DNA of 64,000 bases from G963664835 sp963664835. GTDB taxonomy: Bacteria > Chloroflexota > UBA6077 > FW602-bin22 > JBCLEL01. The stretch spans positions 62,001-126,000 of the forward strand of contig CAXXUG010000011.1 of the NCBI GenBank assembly GCA_963664835.2, given 5' to 3'. Both the position numbers and the translations under genes were made by a program. Below, piece after piece: positions 44,241-52,482 of the stretch. Positions within the stretch are counted from its first letter, which is position 1. Each line of letters opens with the position of its first letter. Under the pieces are notes generated by a model. It searched no databases. It had not been told where the DNA came from and was given only the letters and a program-made list of their open reading frames with translations.

Positions 44241-45405
44241 CTAGCCTTCCGGCCTGATCGTAGCCTTCACTACCTTCATCGCGTTTGCCTCCGCCACGGC
44301 CTGCGCCACGCCGGCCTCGGTCAGCGGAAACTCTTCCTGCATCAGGTCCCAGGGATACCGGTCCGCCGCTCGATGAAGCAGGTCGATCGCTATCTGAATA
44401 TCGTTGGCCGTGAACGCCCAGCTTCCCACGATCGTCAGGTCCTTGGTGCAGATTCGGTGCCAGTTCGTCTCGATAGCGCCGGCGTCGGTGAACTGCCCCA
44501 TCTCGACGTAAGTGCCCCCGTCACGCAGCATCTCTATACCCTCCGGCCCAGAGGACGGGTGACCGCTGCACTCCATCACCACGTCGGCGCCAAATCCGCC
44601 GACCGCCTCGCGTACCGCGCCTACGCGCTCCTCTGACGTCTCGTACTCTTCGATTGAAATCGTCTCGGCCGCACCGAATGATCTGCAGATCTCCAGTCGG
44701 GGCTTCTCCGGCGCGCCGACGACGATTACCCGGCCGGCGCCCATCTCCTGGGCCGCGACCAGCGCCAGCAGTCCGATCGGGCCGGAGCCCTGGACGACGA
44801 CCGTGTCGCCCACTCGAAATCCGTCCGCGGCGCCGGGACTGCGGATCGCCCGATTGAGCCCCCCTCACACATGACGTCAGCGGCTCCGCCAGTGACGCCA
44901 GCTTCAGCGACATCTCGTCGGGCAGCCGGTAAGCCTTGGTCCCGGGAAGCATATCGAGGTCCACGTACACCATCTCGGCCCAACCTCCCCAGAGGTGGGG
45001 CGGCTTCGAATAGGGGATATAGCGGCCGTAGTAGGTCGGGTTCAGGCACTTGTTCGCCCGGACTGGGTAGTGAACGCAGTAGTAGCACTCGCCGCAGGGC
45101 ATCAGCGGCGGCAACATCACCTTGGAGCCGACGCCCAGCGGTTGTCCCATGAAGTCGTATTTCAGGTCCGGCCCAATCTCCTCGATCACGCCGGCCAGCT
45201 CGTGGCCCAGGGTTATCGGCCATGGCAGCGGCTTCGGCCAGTGGCCTTTAAGGATGTGCAGGTCCGTCCCGCACACTCCACAGGAGTCGATGCGGATCAG
45301 CGCCGCCTTAGCCGGCACCGAGGGCCGCGGCACCAGGTTCATCACCGGTGGCCGGCCCGGCCCTTCATAGCTGATTACCGCTATGTTATCGGCCGATTCT
45401 CTCAA
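44241..45405 (-). pseudogene. Zn-dependent alcohol dehydrogenase, frameshifted at a run of six G
   Basis: The N-terminal half (from ATG 45405) is a medium-chain dehydrogenase with catalytic zinc ligands in CGVCGTDLH and GHELAG, and structural zinc cysteines in PCGECYYCVHYPVRANKC. Near residue 178 the frame breaks: after EPLTSCVRG it must shift by one base to continue as LNRAIRS, then GDTVVVQGSGPIGLLALVAA (Rossmann NAD-binding loop) to the end at 44241. The break coincides with six consecutive G on the coding strand (44864-44859); five would restore the frame. It could be a sequencing or assembly error, a real mutation or slippage. Without the shift it would be a normal enzyme of about 388 residues. 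Confidence 0.8.
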
Positions 45406-45469
45406 TCTTCCCCGCCGATCTATGTGTCTTTAACTGCTTTGGTACGCCTTTGACCGCGCCTATGGCGAC

Positions 45470-46531
45470 CTAGCGCAAGCCGCCGTACCACTCGCTCTCA
45501 CGCCGGCAAAAGAGGTCGTGGAAAATCACCGGGTACCAGTGCTCCGGCTCGCTGGTGCGCGTAAGCTCCGCCATCTCATCATCCGAGAGCCGGACGTCGA
45601 GGACGCCCATGTTGTTGTAGTAATGCTCCATACTGGATGCGCCCAGGTGCACAACGTCGCACTTGCCCGATTGTAGGAGCCACCGCATCGAGACGCTTGC
45701 CACGTTCGAGCCCCGCTCCTTTGCGATCTTCGAGAGCAAGTCCAGTGTTTCCCAGTTCCGCTCGATAGCCAGGGCCTTCCAAGAGAACATCTCGTTGTCC
45801 TTCGCCTGCTCCAAACGCGCTCCCGCAGTTGGCTTCTCGTCCCCTCGCTTGTATTTTCCAGTCAGGAAACCGGTCGCCAAAGCTCCCCACGAGATTATGG
45901 ACACGTTCTGGTCCTGGCAGGCCGGAATGATCGAGTTCTCGGCGCCCCGGTCGGCGATGTTGTACCAGATCTGGTTCGAGAGAATGGGCGACAGGTTGTT
46001 GAACGTGGCCTGCATGTTCGCCCTGATCATCTGCCATCCATCCCAGTTGCTGGCCCCGACGTAGCGTATCTTGCCGGCTCGCACGAAGTCGTCGACGACG
46101 CGCAGCGTCTCTTCGATCGGCGTGTAGTAGTCCCAGATGTGAAACTGATATAGATCGATGTAGTCTGTCTCCAGTCGGCGCAGGCTTCCCTCGATATTGG
46201 TCGCCAGGTAGGACCTAGACAGTCCGACATTATTGGGACGGACCTCGTCCTCCATGAGACAGTAGCCCTTGGTCGCGATCACCAGTTGGTCCCGCTTGCC
46301 CTTGATGACTTTGGCGACTGTCCGTTCGGAGGTGCCGGCGGTGATGGCATTGCTGCCGCGCAGCCCGCCTCCATAGAAGTTTGCGGTGTCGACCAAATTC
46401 CCGCCAACGTCGTAATAGTGGTCGAACATTTTCTGGCTCGTATCTTCGTCGAGCTTGGAGCCGAACAATGCGGCGCCCAACCCGATCCGGGCGACCTCAA
46501 GTCCAGAGTTCCCAAGATTGCAATACTCCAT
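45470..46531 (-). CDS. Aldo/keto reductase
   Basis: I place the start at ATG 46531 (GGAGGAACGCG upstream), giving 353 residues. This NADPH-dependent TIM-barrel oxidoreductase reduces carbonyls or oxidises sugars. The catalytic tetrad is visible: D48 and Y53 in VDTANFYGGG, the lysine in LVIATKGY, and the histidine in YQFHIWDY. The LRRLETDYIDLYQFH segment is characteristic of the general-stress/voltage-channel-beta-like subgroup. It lies beside a second aldo/keto reductase (46637) on the same strand with a gap of about 105 bases. The two share the opening MEY-x-NLG and arose by an old duplication. The substrate is unknown. Confidence 0.92.
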   Translation of the reverse strand: MEYCNLGNSGLEVARIGLGAALFGSKLDEDTSQKMFDHYYDVGGNLVDTANFYGGGLRGSNAITAGTSERTVAKVIKGKRDQLVIATKGYCLMEDEVRPNNVGLSRSYLATNIEGSLRRLETDYIDLYQFHIWDYYTPIEETLRVVDDFVRAGKIRYVGASNWDGWQMIRANMQATFNNLSPILSNQIWYNIADRGAENSIIPACQDQNVSIISWGALATGFLTGKYKRGDEKPTAGARLEQAKDNEMFSWKALAIERNWETLDLLSKIAKERGSNVASVSMRWLLQSGKCDVVHLGASSMEHYYNNMGVLDVRLSDDEMAELTRTSEPEHWYPVIFHDLFCRRESEWYGGLR

Positions 46532-46636
46532 CGCGTTCCTCCAAATGTCGTTGATGCGCCACAGGGCCGGCGAAGCGTCGCTCACCCGGCCCAGAGGCAT
46601 GGTAATCGAAGTCGGATTTCTAGCTGTTCTGGGCCC

Positions 46637-47644
46637 TCACCACCTGAACGGGTGAGGTCCGAAATCACCCTCATAGTACGGCGCGATCACGCCACCGGGA
46701 GGAGCGACCTCGTCCAGCGCGGCTCGATCTTCATCGGTCACCGTGACGTCCAACGCTGCTAAATTGTCCTCTAGCTGCTCCATGGTGCGGGGTCCGATGA
46801 TCGGACTGGTGATGCCCGGCTGCTCGGCGCACCAAGCAAGACCTAACTGGCTGGGCGTGCACTGTTTCTGGCCCGCTAGCTCTACCAGCTTTTCGACAAC
46901 CGTAAAGCCGGCATCCGAGAACTTCTCCTTGAGGGCCCTGGCCTGGGTAACCGGGACACGTCCCTTTGCCGGCCTATCCTGGCCGCGGCGGTATCTTCCT
47001 GCAAGAAATCCGGCCGCCAGCGGTGACCACGGCAATACTGCCAATCCGTACGTTTGCGCCATCGGAATCAACTCTCGCTCGATCCGGCGGTCCAGCAAGT
47101 TGTATGGTGGTTGCTCGCTGACAAACCGATTCAAGCCCAGTTCCTTCGACGCCCATAGAGACTCAACAACCTGCCACGCCGCGAACGTGCTGGTGCCAAT
47201 GTAGCGCACTTTGCCGGCCCGTACCAGGTCGTCCAGCGCTCGCAGGGTTTCGTCGATCGGAACCTCGGATTGAGGTCTGTGGATTTGATAAAGGTCGATC
47301 CAGTCCGTTTGCAGCCGTCTCAGAGAACCCTCGCACTGTTCGATAACGTGGCGGCGGTGATTGCCCCAGGCATTCGGGTCGTCATCGGACATTGGGGCGT
47401 ACACCTTTGTAGCCAGAACGATGCGGTCCCGCTGGCCGTCCCGCTTCAACGCCTTCCCCACCAGGACTTCGTTAGAGCCTAGACCGTAGGAGTTGGCGGT
47501 GTCTACGAAGTTGAGTCCCAACTCTATCGCCCGGCTAATGATCTCGACGGATTCCTCTTCGCCGGTTCTGTTCCCAAAGTTGAAACAGCCAAGACAGAGC
47601 TTGCTTACCTTTACTCCGGTGCGGCCAAGATTGCGGTACTCCAT
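46637..47644 (-). CDS. Aldo/keto reductase
   Basis: This 335-residue member of the aldo/keto reductase superfamily has its catalytic residues in FVDTANSYGLG (D48, Y53), the lysine in IVLATKVYA, and the histidine in YQIHRP. NADPH-binding features near the end (SPIIGPRTMEQLEDN) are conserved. GAGGAGCGACAGCC precedes the ATG at 47644. It is upstream of the aldo/keto reductase at 45470 and downstream of a sulfite-oxidase-like gene. The three minus-strand genes plus the alcohol dehydrogenase remnant form a run of redox enzymes that could act on sugars or small alcohols, though nothing ties them to one pathway. Confidence 0.92.
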   Translation of the reverse strand: MEYRNLGRTGVKVSKLCLGCFNFGNRTGEEESVEIISRAIELGLNFVDTANSYGLGSNEVLVGKALKRDGQRDRIVLATKVYAPMSDDDPNAWGNHRRHVIEQCEGSLRRLQTDWIDLYQIHRPQSEVPIDETLRALDDLVRAGKVRYIGTSTFAAWQVVESLWASKELGLNRFVSEQPPYNLLDRRIERELIPMAQTYGLAVLPWSPLAAGFLAGRYRRGQDRPAKGRVPVTQARALKEKFSDAGFTVVEKLVELAGQKQCTPSQLGLAWCAEQPGITSPIIGPRTMEQLEDNLAALDVTVTDEDRAALDEVAPPGGVIAPYYEGDFGPHPFRW

Positions 47645-47716
47645 GGCTGTCGCTCCTCGAGGACGGTCGAGCGTCTTGGCCCGACAGTGAATAAGCGCTC
47701 CGAATGCCGGCTTGCT

Positions 47717-48793
47717 CTATCCTTCTACTCTCACGCCTATCCGGTGGGCCGAGTTGTTCTTGTAACCCAGTTTATTCCAGCTCGCTTGTGCCGGCTGAGC
47801 GTTGCCCTTCGCGTCCGTCGCACGGACCACGACTTCGTACGAGCCGGCGGTCTCTGGCGTCCAGTCGTACTCCCAGTGCCGCCACGCGTACCTGTGGTTC
47901 GGGCCCGTCAGTCTGGTCAGGTCCCATGTCGCGCCACCGTCCAGAGATAGCTCGACCTTCTCGACTGCGGCCAATCCCGACCAGGCCATGCCTGAGATGC
48001 GTGCGCGGTTGGCCTCCAACCGGGCCCCATCGACCGGCGACGTGATCAATGCACGCGGCGCCATCCGGGTTACAGGTGTTGTCCGCGTGTGGCCAGATTC
48101 TGAGTCCCTGCCATCCGGAACCATGACGTATCGTTCTCGTTGATAGAAGCCTGTGAATGGCTCGGCCAACAGACTTATCCGAGTGAGCCATTTCACCGCA
48201 CTCATACCGTACCAACCGGGCACTATCAGCCTGAGGGGATAGCCGTGTGCGGGGGACAGCGGCTCCCCGTTCATCGCCCATGCGAGCAACGTGTCGGGCG
48301 CCGTGGCGGTCTCTAGTGTCAGACTCCTCTCGAAGGCCCCTTCCGGCGTACCATCGGGTAGGGTGCCGCGGTCCGCGCCGACGCAAAGAACCTCCACTGC
48401 CGGTGGTTTGATCCCTGCAATTTCCAGGATCGTCCTCAGGGGAGTACCGGTCCATACCGCATTGCCAACAGCGCCGTAGCGCCACTGCTCTCCCTGGGCC
48501 TTCGGACTGAAATAGGATCTGCCGTTGCCGGCGCACTCGATTGTAACTGTCAAATCTCTCGCCGGCAGCGACACCAACTCCGAGTAGCTCAGGGCAAGGG
48601 GTCGTTCGACCTCGCCATCGACCACGAGGTGCCAAGAATCGGCCAGAATCCCTGGAACGGGAAAATTGCTCCTCATGTAAAAAAGAGGCGTTGGCGTGAC
48701 GTAGTCATCTAGTAGCTCGAGTGGTGTTTCCGCATTCAGGGGAGATTCACGCACAACCACCAGGCGCGGGTCATTGCCAGGATTTCGGGTCAC
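47717..48793 (-). CDS. Sulfite-oxidase-family molybdopterin oxidoreductase
   Basis: This 358-residue protein has the two-domain plan of the sulfite oxidase/SorA group: a molybdopterin-binding domain (about residues 45-230) and an Ig-like dimerisation domain (from PRALITSPVDGARL onward). The molybdenum-ligating cysteine is C87 in TIECAGNGRS. Further cofactor-binding motifs are GTPLRTILEIAG, PLSPAHGYPLRLIVPGWYG and VKWL. Unlike exported enzymes there is no twin-arginine or Sec signal, so it may be cytoplasmic or exported with a partner. The start is GTG 48793, preceded by GGAGGACT. No haem subunit gene is adjacent. It oxidises sulfite or acts on a related substrate; this is inferred from family membership. 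Confidence 0.88.
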   Translation of the reverse strand: MTRNPGNDPRLVVVRESPLNAETPLELLDDYVTPTPLFYMRSNFPVPGILADSWHLVVDGEVERPLALSYSELVSLPARDLTVTIECAGNGRSYFSPKAQGEQWRYGAVGNAVWTGTPLRTILEIAGIKPPAVEVLCVGADRGTLPDGTPEGAFERSLTLETATAPDTLLAWAMNGEPLSPAHGYPLRLIVPGWYGMSAVKWLTRISLLAEPFTGFYQRERYVMVPDGRDSESGHTRTTPVTRMAPRALITSPVDGARLEANRARISGMAWSGLAAVEKVELSLDGGATWDLTRLTGPNHRYAWRHWEYDWTPETAGSYEVVVRATDAKGNAQPAQASWNKLGYKNNSAHRIGVRVEG

Positions 48794-49136
48794 CTTCGAG
48801 TCCTCCGCCGATTCCTAGCGCCCGTCATTCGATCAAGGTGAGCGGCCGGCTAAAAGCCACCAGATTGCCGTGTGTTGTCTGGCGCCAGGCACTTGTCGCA
48901 GCGGAAATGGTAGCCGAGCGGGATGATTCGTTTCAACATCCGCCGGCGGCAGGTGCTATTGAGACTCGCCCGGTGTCACCTGGGAATCGCGGCTTACTGT
49001 CGTTACCAGCGACAGGTGATATGCGCCGTGAATCTGGCGGACTTCGCTATGAAATGTGTCATTTCGCCTGCTTGCCGTTGAAGTATTCACCATGTAGAAT
49101 TTTCGCAAATTTCCCAGGACCGGTGTCGAGGCAACG
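48794..49136 (+). other. Divergent gap with the HNH gene promoter
   Basis: This 343-base gap between divergent genes contains the candidate promoter at 49072-49100. Nothing else is recognisable. Confidence 0.4.
49072..49100 (+). promoter_or_regulatory. Candidate promoter of the HNH endonuclease gene
   Basis: TTGCCG (49072-49077), a 17-base spacer and TAGAAT (49095-49100), ending 36 bases before the start codon. The -10 matches 5/6 and the -35 matches 4/6. Confidence 0.4.
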
Positions 49137-49661
49137 ATGAACAACAGGCCTGTTTTGGTATTGAATCAGAACTTCGAGCCGCTGAACGTTTGCAATCCTA
49201 TGCGCGCGATCGTTCTGGTCCTGAGCGGTAAGGCCGAGGTCCTGGAACACACCGACGGCGCCATGCGCTCGCCATCGGTTAGTTTCCAACTCCCCTCCGT
49301 GATCCGGCTCATCTACCTGATCCGGCGGCCGCGGCCGAAGGCCCGCCTGACTCGCAAGGAGATCTTCAACCGTGATCGACACACATGCCAGTACTGCGGA
49401 ACCAAGGGAAGAGAGCTAACCATCGATCACGTGCTGCCTCGACATAGAGGCGGCAAGCACGTCTGGGAAAATGTCGTGAGCGCCTGCCGCCGGTGCAATC
49501 ACCGCAAAGGCGGCAAGACGCTGGAGATGGCCAGGATGCATCTGCTTAGCAGACCCTTCCAGCCACGGGTTTCGCCATACTACGTAGTGCATCAGTATCT
49601 CAACACCTGCATAGAGTGGCGGAAGTTCATTCCTGAGTGGGAGTTGGCGGCGGTAGTCTAG
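49137..49661 (+). CDS. HNH endonuclease-domain protein
   Basis: This 174-residue protein has a small N-terminal domain (VLNQNFEPLNVCNPMRAIVLVLSGKAEVLE) and a C-terminal HNH nuclease module. The zinc-holding cysteines appear as CQYCG and CRRCN, and the HNH residues lie in IDHVLPRHRGG, WENVVSACRRCNHRKGG. This is the widespread bacterial 'HNH endonuclease, RRXRR-less' type found as a chromosomal single gene in many phyla. Its cellular role is not established, but DNA repair or cleavage is likely. CGAGG precedes the ATG, and the promoter at 49072 fits. It is not near a phage or restriction system. Confidence 0.9.
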   Translation: MNNRPVLVLNQNFEPLNVCNPMRAIVLVLSGKAEVLEHTDGAMRSPSVSFQLPSVIRLIYLIRRPRPKARLTRKEIFNRDRHTCQYCGTKGRELTIDHVLPRHRGGKHVWENVVSACRRCNHRKGGKTLEMARMHLLSRPFQPRVSPYYVVHQYLNTCIEWRKFIPEWELAAVV

Positions 49662-49703
49662 GCGCTGGAGCGCGTCCCGTTTCGACGCCCCAAGACTGAG
49701 ACC

Positions 49704-50360
49704 TCAGTCCAGGAGCAGTTGCCTCAGTTCCGATTCCAGTTCGGCCTTAGTGACGGCCATCACGGAATCGAGTGCTTCGATCTCCGTCGAGCCGGTGGGC
49801 ACGATTGCCTCCCGACCTCTCATCATCAATATGATCTTGGTGTCTCCCGGCAAGGTGATGTCCTTGAGCGGCTTGCCAACCACCGGCGAGTTGATCGACA
49901 CCACGCCTTCTACCAACTCTAATCCCACGTTCTGTAAGAGCAAGTGATGAATCAGCGCCTGAGACGGCAGTGCCTGTTCGATCTGCGCCAATATGAGATT
50001 GGTGCTGCTGACAGTTGCATCGATACCCAGGAGCTTGAATATCGTCTCATTCTTTGGGTTGTTGATTCTCGCGATTGTCCTGTCGACTCTGAATTTGTGT
50101 TTCGCGACCTGGCAGATCACGAGGTTATCCTCGTCGTCGCCTGTCACCGCTACCACAACGTCAGCACGGTTAGCGCCGGCCTCCTCCAGGATTCTCGCTT
50201 CGTCGGCGTTCCCGAGCATCACGACGCTGCCGAGTTCTTCCGATATAGAGGCAACCTTCCTCTTGTCTTTCTCGACGACTAGCACTTCGTGGTCTTCGTT
50301 CAATAGCGCCCTGGCCAAGTAGAAGCCTACTTTTCCGCCGCCGGCGACAATGACGTACAT
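49704..50360 (-). CDS. TrkA-family potassium-channel regulatory subunit (TrkA-N plus TrkA-C)
   Basis: This 218-residue RCK protein has a Rossmann TrkA-N domain (VIVAGGGKVGFYLARALL, residues 3-20; VVVVEKDKRKV strand end) and a C-terminal TrkA-C domain (about residues 140-210, LVEGVVSINSPVVGKPLKDI). It gates a potassium channel in response to nucleotides. Its ATG directly follows the TAG of a second TrkA-N gene on the same strand, so the pair is translationally coupled. No TrkH/KtrB channel gene is in the window. Split pairs of this sort resemble the CeoB/CeoC arrangement of Actinobacteria. Confidence 0.92.
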   Translation of the reverse strand: MYVIVAGGGKVGFYLARALLNEDHEVLVVEKDKRKVASISEELGSVVMLGNADEARILEEAGANRADVVVAVTGDDEDNLVICQVAKHKFRVDRTIARINNPKNETIFKLLGIDATVSSTNLILAQIEQALPSQALIHHLLLQNVGLELVEGVVSINSPVVGKPLKDITLPGDTKIILMMRGREAIVPTGSTEIEALDSVMAVTKAELESELRQLLLD

Positions 50361-50801
50361 CTAGTCGACGCCTCGCGATGCTGTTCCGGGGCGGGTGGTT
50401 GGTCGAGCGACATTATCGTGGAGTAGCCTCGCCGCGACGCGCGTCGGACACACTGTTGTATATCCCAGGTCCCGGAAAATCTCTTCGCGATCCGGATCAT
50501 AGATGCGCGTAATCACCTTGTTCACCCTGTAAATCAGCTTCGTGATCTGAGAGGCCATTATGTTGGTGCAGTCATTCTCCGTCACTGCCACAAACAGGTC
50601 CGCGTTCTTGATGCCTGCCGTTTCTAGAATCTCTTGATCTATGCCCGTACCCAGGATCGGCTCGCCGCCGAAATCTTCGTTGAGCCGGCGAAACGCGTCC
50701 TGAGACCTATCGACGATAGACACACGGTGGCCGCGGGCGTCCAGGTCATTCGCCAAGGAAGCGCCCACCCGACCGCAACCAAGGATTACTGCCCGCAATT
50801 T
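50361..50801 (-). CDS. TrkA-N domain protein (paired RCK subunit)
   Basis: I place the start at TTG 50801, with AGGGAG six bases before it, so the product begins MRAVILGCGRVGASLANDL and has 146 residues. The earlier frame to 50852 adds residues unlike the family. It is a single Rossmann RCK domain (GCGRVG loop, VSIVDRS acidic strand end, LFVAVTENDCTNIMAS) with no TrkA-C domain. The downstream gene (49704) encodes a full RCK with TrkA-C; start and stop abut. The two probably form one hetero-oligomeric gating ring for a channel encoded elsewhere. Confidence 0.87.
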   Translation of the reverse strand, partial: KLRAVILGCGRVGASLANDLDARGHRVSIVDRSQDAFRRLNEDFGGEPILGTGIDQEILETAGIKNADLFVAVTENDCTNIMASQITKLIYRVNKVITRIYDPDREEIFRDLGYTTVCPTRVAARLLHDNVARPTTRPGTASRGVD

Positions 50802-50957
50802 AACTCCCTGAAGCGGATAGGATCCGTACAGTTGGAACCGTGAAGTGAACATTCCTGCGCCGCAGATTCGTGCTTCGACGCACTCGGACTTAGCCTGTAT
50901 CGCCGCGTAAGAGCGAGCGTCGAGTTTCCGGCGCGGTCATTCATATCTCACGGATGT

Positions 50958-51395
50958 CTAGGAGATACCTGCTCGACAGAGCCACACTTCGCAGGGAGCA
51001 TTTCTCAAGACGTAGCTGGCGGTATCCCCGACGCTGAACCGTCCATATTTCCGTTCGTAAGGGAGCCCAAATATGATGGTGTCTACCGCCCGTCCGACCG
51101 CCTCCTCGACGATCGCCGGTCCTTCGTGGCGAGCCTGTAGCAGTTCGCTGCTGATCGCAACCTTGGCCAACCTCCCGACTTCCAACGCCTCTTCTAAGAT
51201 CTCTTCGCCCCGGTCAGCCTGCGAGCCTATCTCTGCATCAATGGGCAAGGACCGTTTTACTTCCATGACATGGATGACAAAAACCTGCGACTTATTTGAG
51301 CGGGCGGTTTCACAAGCCAGTCTGAGAGCCACTCTGTCGGCTTCGACGCCGGCAAGCGGCACAAGGATTCGTTCGATTCTCTTTGCGTTAGCCAA
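50958..51395 (-). CDS. Universal stress protein (UspA family)
   Basis: This 145-residue protein is a UspA-fold domain: strand ERILVPLAG, the DRVALRLACETARS helix, strand SQVFVIHVMEV, and the C-terminal GLPYERKYGRFSVGDTASYVLRNAPCEVWLCRAG. The last resembles the G-x2-G-x9-G-S/T ATP-binding signature but is not perfect. The likely start is TTG 51395; no nearby ATG fits the first strand. It is divergent from the FchA/FolD genes and downstream of the TrkA pair on the same strand (about 155 bases away). UspA proteins are often linked to ion transport; this is only a positional hint here. Confidence 0.85.
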   Translation of the reverse strand: MANAKRIERILVPLAGVEADRVALRLACETARSNKSQVFVIHVMEVKRSLPIDAEIGSQADRGEEILEEALEVGRLAKVAISSELLQARHEGPAIVEEAVGRAVDTIIFGLPYERKYGRFSVGDTASYVLRNAPCEVWLCRAGIS

Positions 51396-51600
51396 CTGTA
51401 CCCAATTCCGCAGTTGGACGGGTCTTTGTCTGCCATCGGAGCGTGGTCAGTATACACCCACGTCCGTAACTCATTCAATGAGTTCCAGACGTCGGGCGAG
51501 CGCCGGATATGTGTCGCCTCTCCTATTAGAGTTGCCATTGCGCCCTCGCACGGGGACGCTACCGGACGGGAAAAGGACATGCGTCAGACAATCTCTTGTC

Positions 51601-51606
51601 TATAAT
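51601..51606 (+). promoter_or_regulatory. Candidate -10 box for the FchA-like gene
   Basis: A perfect TATAAT lies 43 bases before the GTG start at 51649. No good -35 is seen at 16-18 bases. The ATG within 51607-51609 would be almost leaderless, so the GTG is the more likely start. Confidence 0.35.
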
Positions 51607-51648
51607 ATGTTGCGCAAATCGACCGACATCGGATGGGCGAGGGAAGAC

Positions 51649-52290
51649 GTGTCCGGCGGAAATCTTCTGGCAGACGCCACGATTCGCGAGTACCTGGCCA
51701 AGTTGGCATCCTCGTCGCCGACTCCGGGCGGTGGCAGCTGCGCCGCGCTCTCCGCGGCATTGGGTGTCGGCTTGATAAACATGGTTTGTGCGCTTACGGT
51801 CGGACGCAAGCGGTTTGCCCAGTACGAGTCCCTATTGACCGATACGATTCAGAGTCTACAGAGTGTCTCGAACCGTCTGACCGAACTGGTCGATGAAGAC
51901 GCCGACGCTTATGACCGCGTCATGGCAGCGTACCGTTTGCCGAGGTCAAGCAAGGACGAGAGGGAGAGTCGCCGGCGCAGCATCCAAGAGGCGCTGATTC
52001 CCGCCACGGAGACGCCGCTCGAAATCGTCGATTGCTGCCAGGAAGCGCTTCGACTGGCGGCGCCCCTACTCGGCAAGCTGAATCCAAACGTCTTGAGTGA
52101 TCTTGCCGCCGGCATTGACTTGGTCGCCGCAGCCGCTCATGCCGCTTCTCACAATGCCGATGTCAACATCGCTATGATGTCCGACGACGAGACGATTGCT
52201 CGTTACACGGAACGGACGAGGTCGGCACTTGGCGAGGTAGATGAACTAGCGGCCCGGCTAAGGGAATGCTTGTCTGGCGATCAGGATTAG
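51649..52290 (+). CDS. FchA-type methenyl-THF cyclohydrolase/formimidoyl-THF cyclodeaminase family protein
   Basis: I choose GTG 51649 (GAGGGAAGA upstream), giving 213 residues, the usual length. The protein is an all-helical member of the FTCD C-terminal/FchA family, recognised by SSPTPGGGSCAALSAALG (residues about 23-40) and the LNPNVLSDLAAGIDLVAAAAH helix. Family members either deaminate formimidoyl-tetrahydrofolate or act as methenyl-tetrahydrofolate cyclohydrolases. There is no histidine-degradation gene nearby, and the next gene is a FolD lacking its cyclohydrolase lysine. I therefore infer a cyclohydrolase role. A long upstream open frame overlaps the divergent Usp gene and is not coding. 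Confidence 0.8.
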   Translation: MSGGNLLADATIREYLAKLASSSPTPGGGSCAALSAALGVGLINMVCALTVGRKRFAQYESLLTDTIQSLQSVSNRLTELVDEDADAYDRVMAAYRLPRSSKDERESRRRSIQEALIPATETPLEIVDCCQEALRLAAPLLGKLNPNVLSDLAAGIDLVAAAAHAASHNADVNIAMMSDDETIARYTERTRSALGEVDELAARLRECLSGDQD

Positions 52291-52482
52291 AGCACGACGG
52301 TTTGGCCGCGTCCTGATCCGCTCGTTTCCGCGCTGCTAAGGACCACCAATTCCTTAAGACGGCACCGTGTGTCCCTCCATCGCCAGAGCGCAAGATGGTG
52401 GGTCAGGTTGCTTGGCCCCTGCGTCAAGCGCTCGCCTGAGACTACATTCTAATACCTAGATTTGAACGGGAGGACCAAGGTT

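Noticed and set aside
47772..48635. A 287-codon frame on the minus strand within the sulfite-oxidase-like gene
   Set aside because: It overlaps a well-supported gene in another frame and shows no protein family features.
51073..51648. Upstream extension of the FchA-like frame by 192 codons
   Set aside because: It runs antisense through the Usp gene, and the translation has no similarity to anything expected; the GTG at 51649 with its ribosome-binding site fits the family length.
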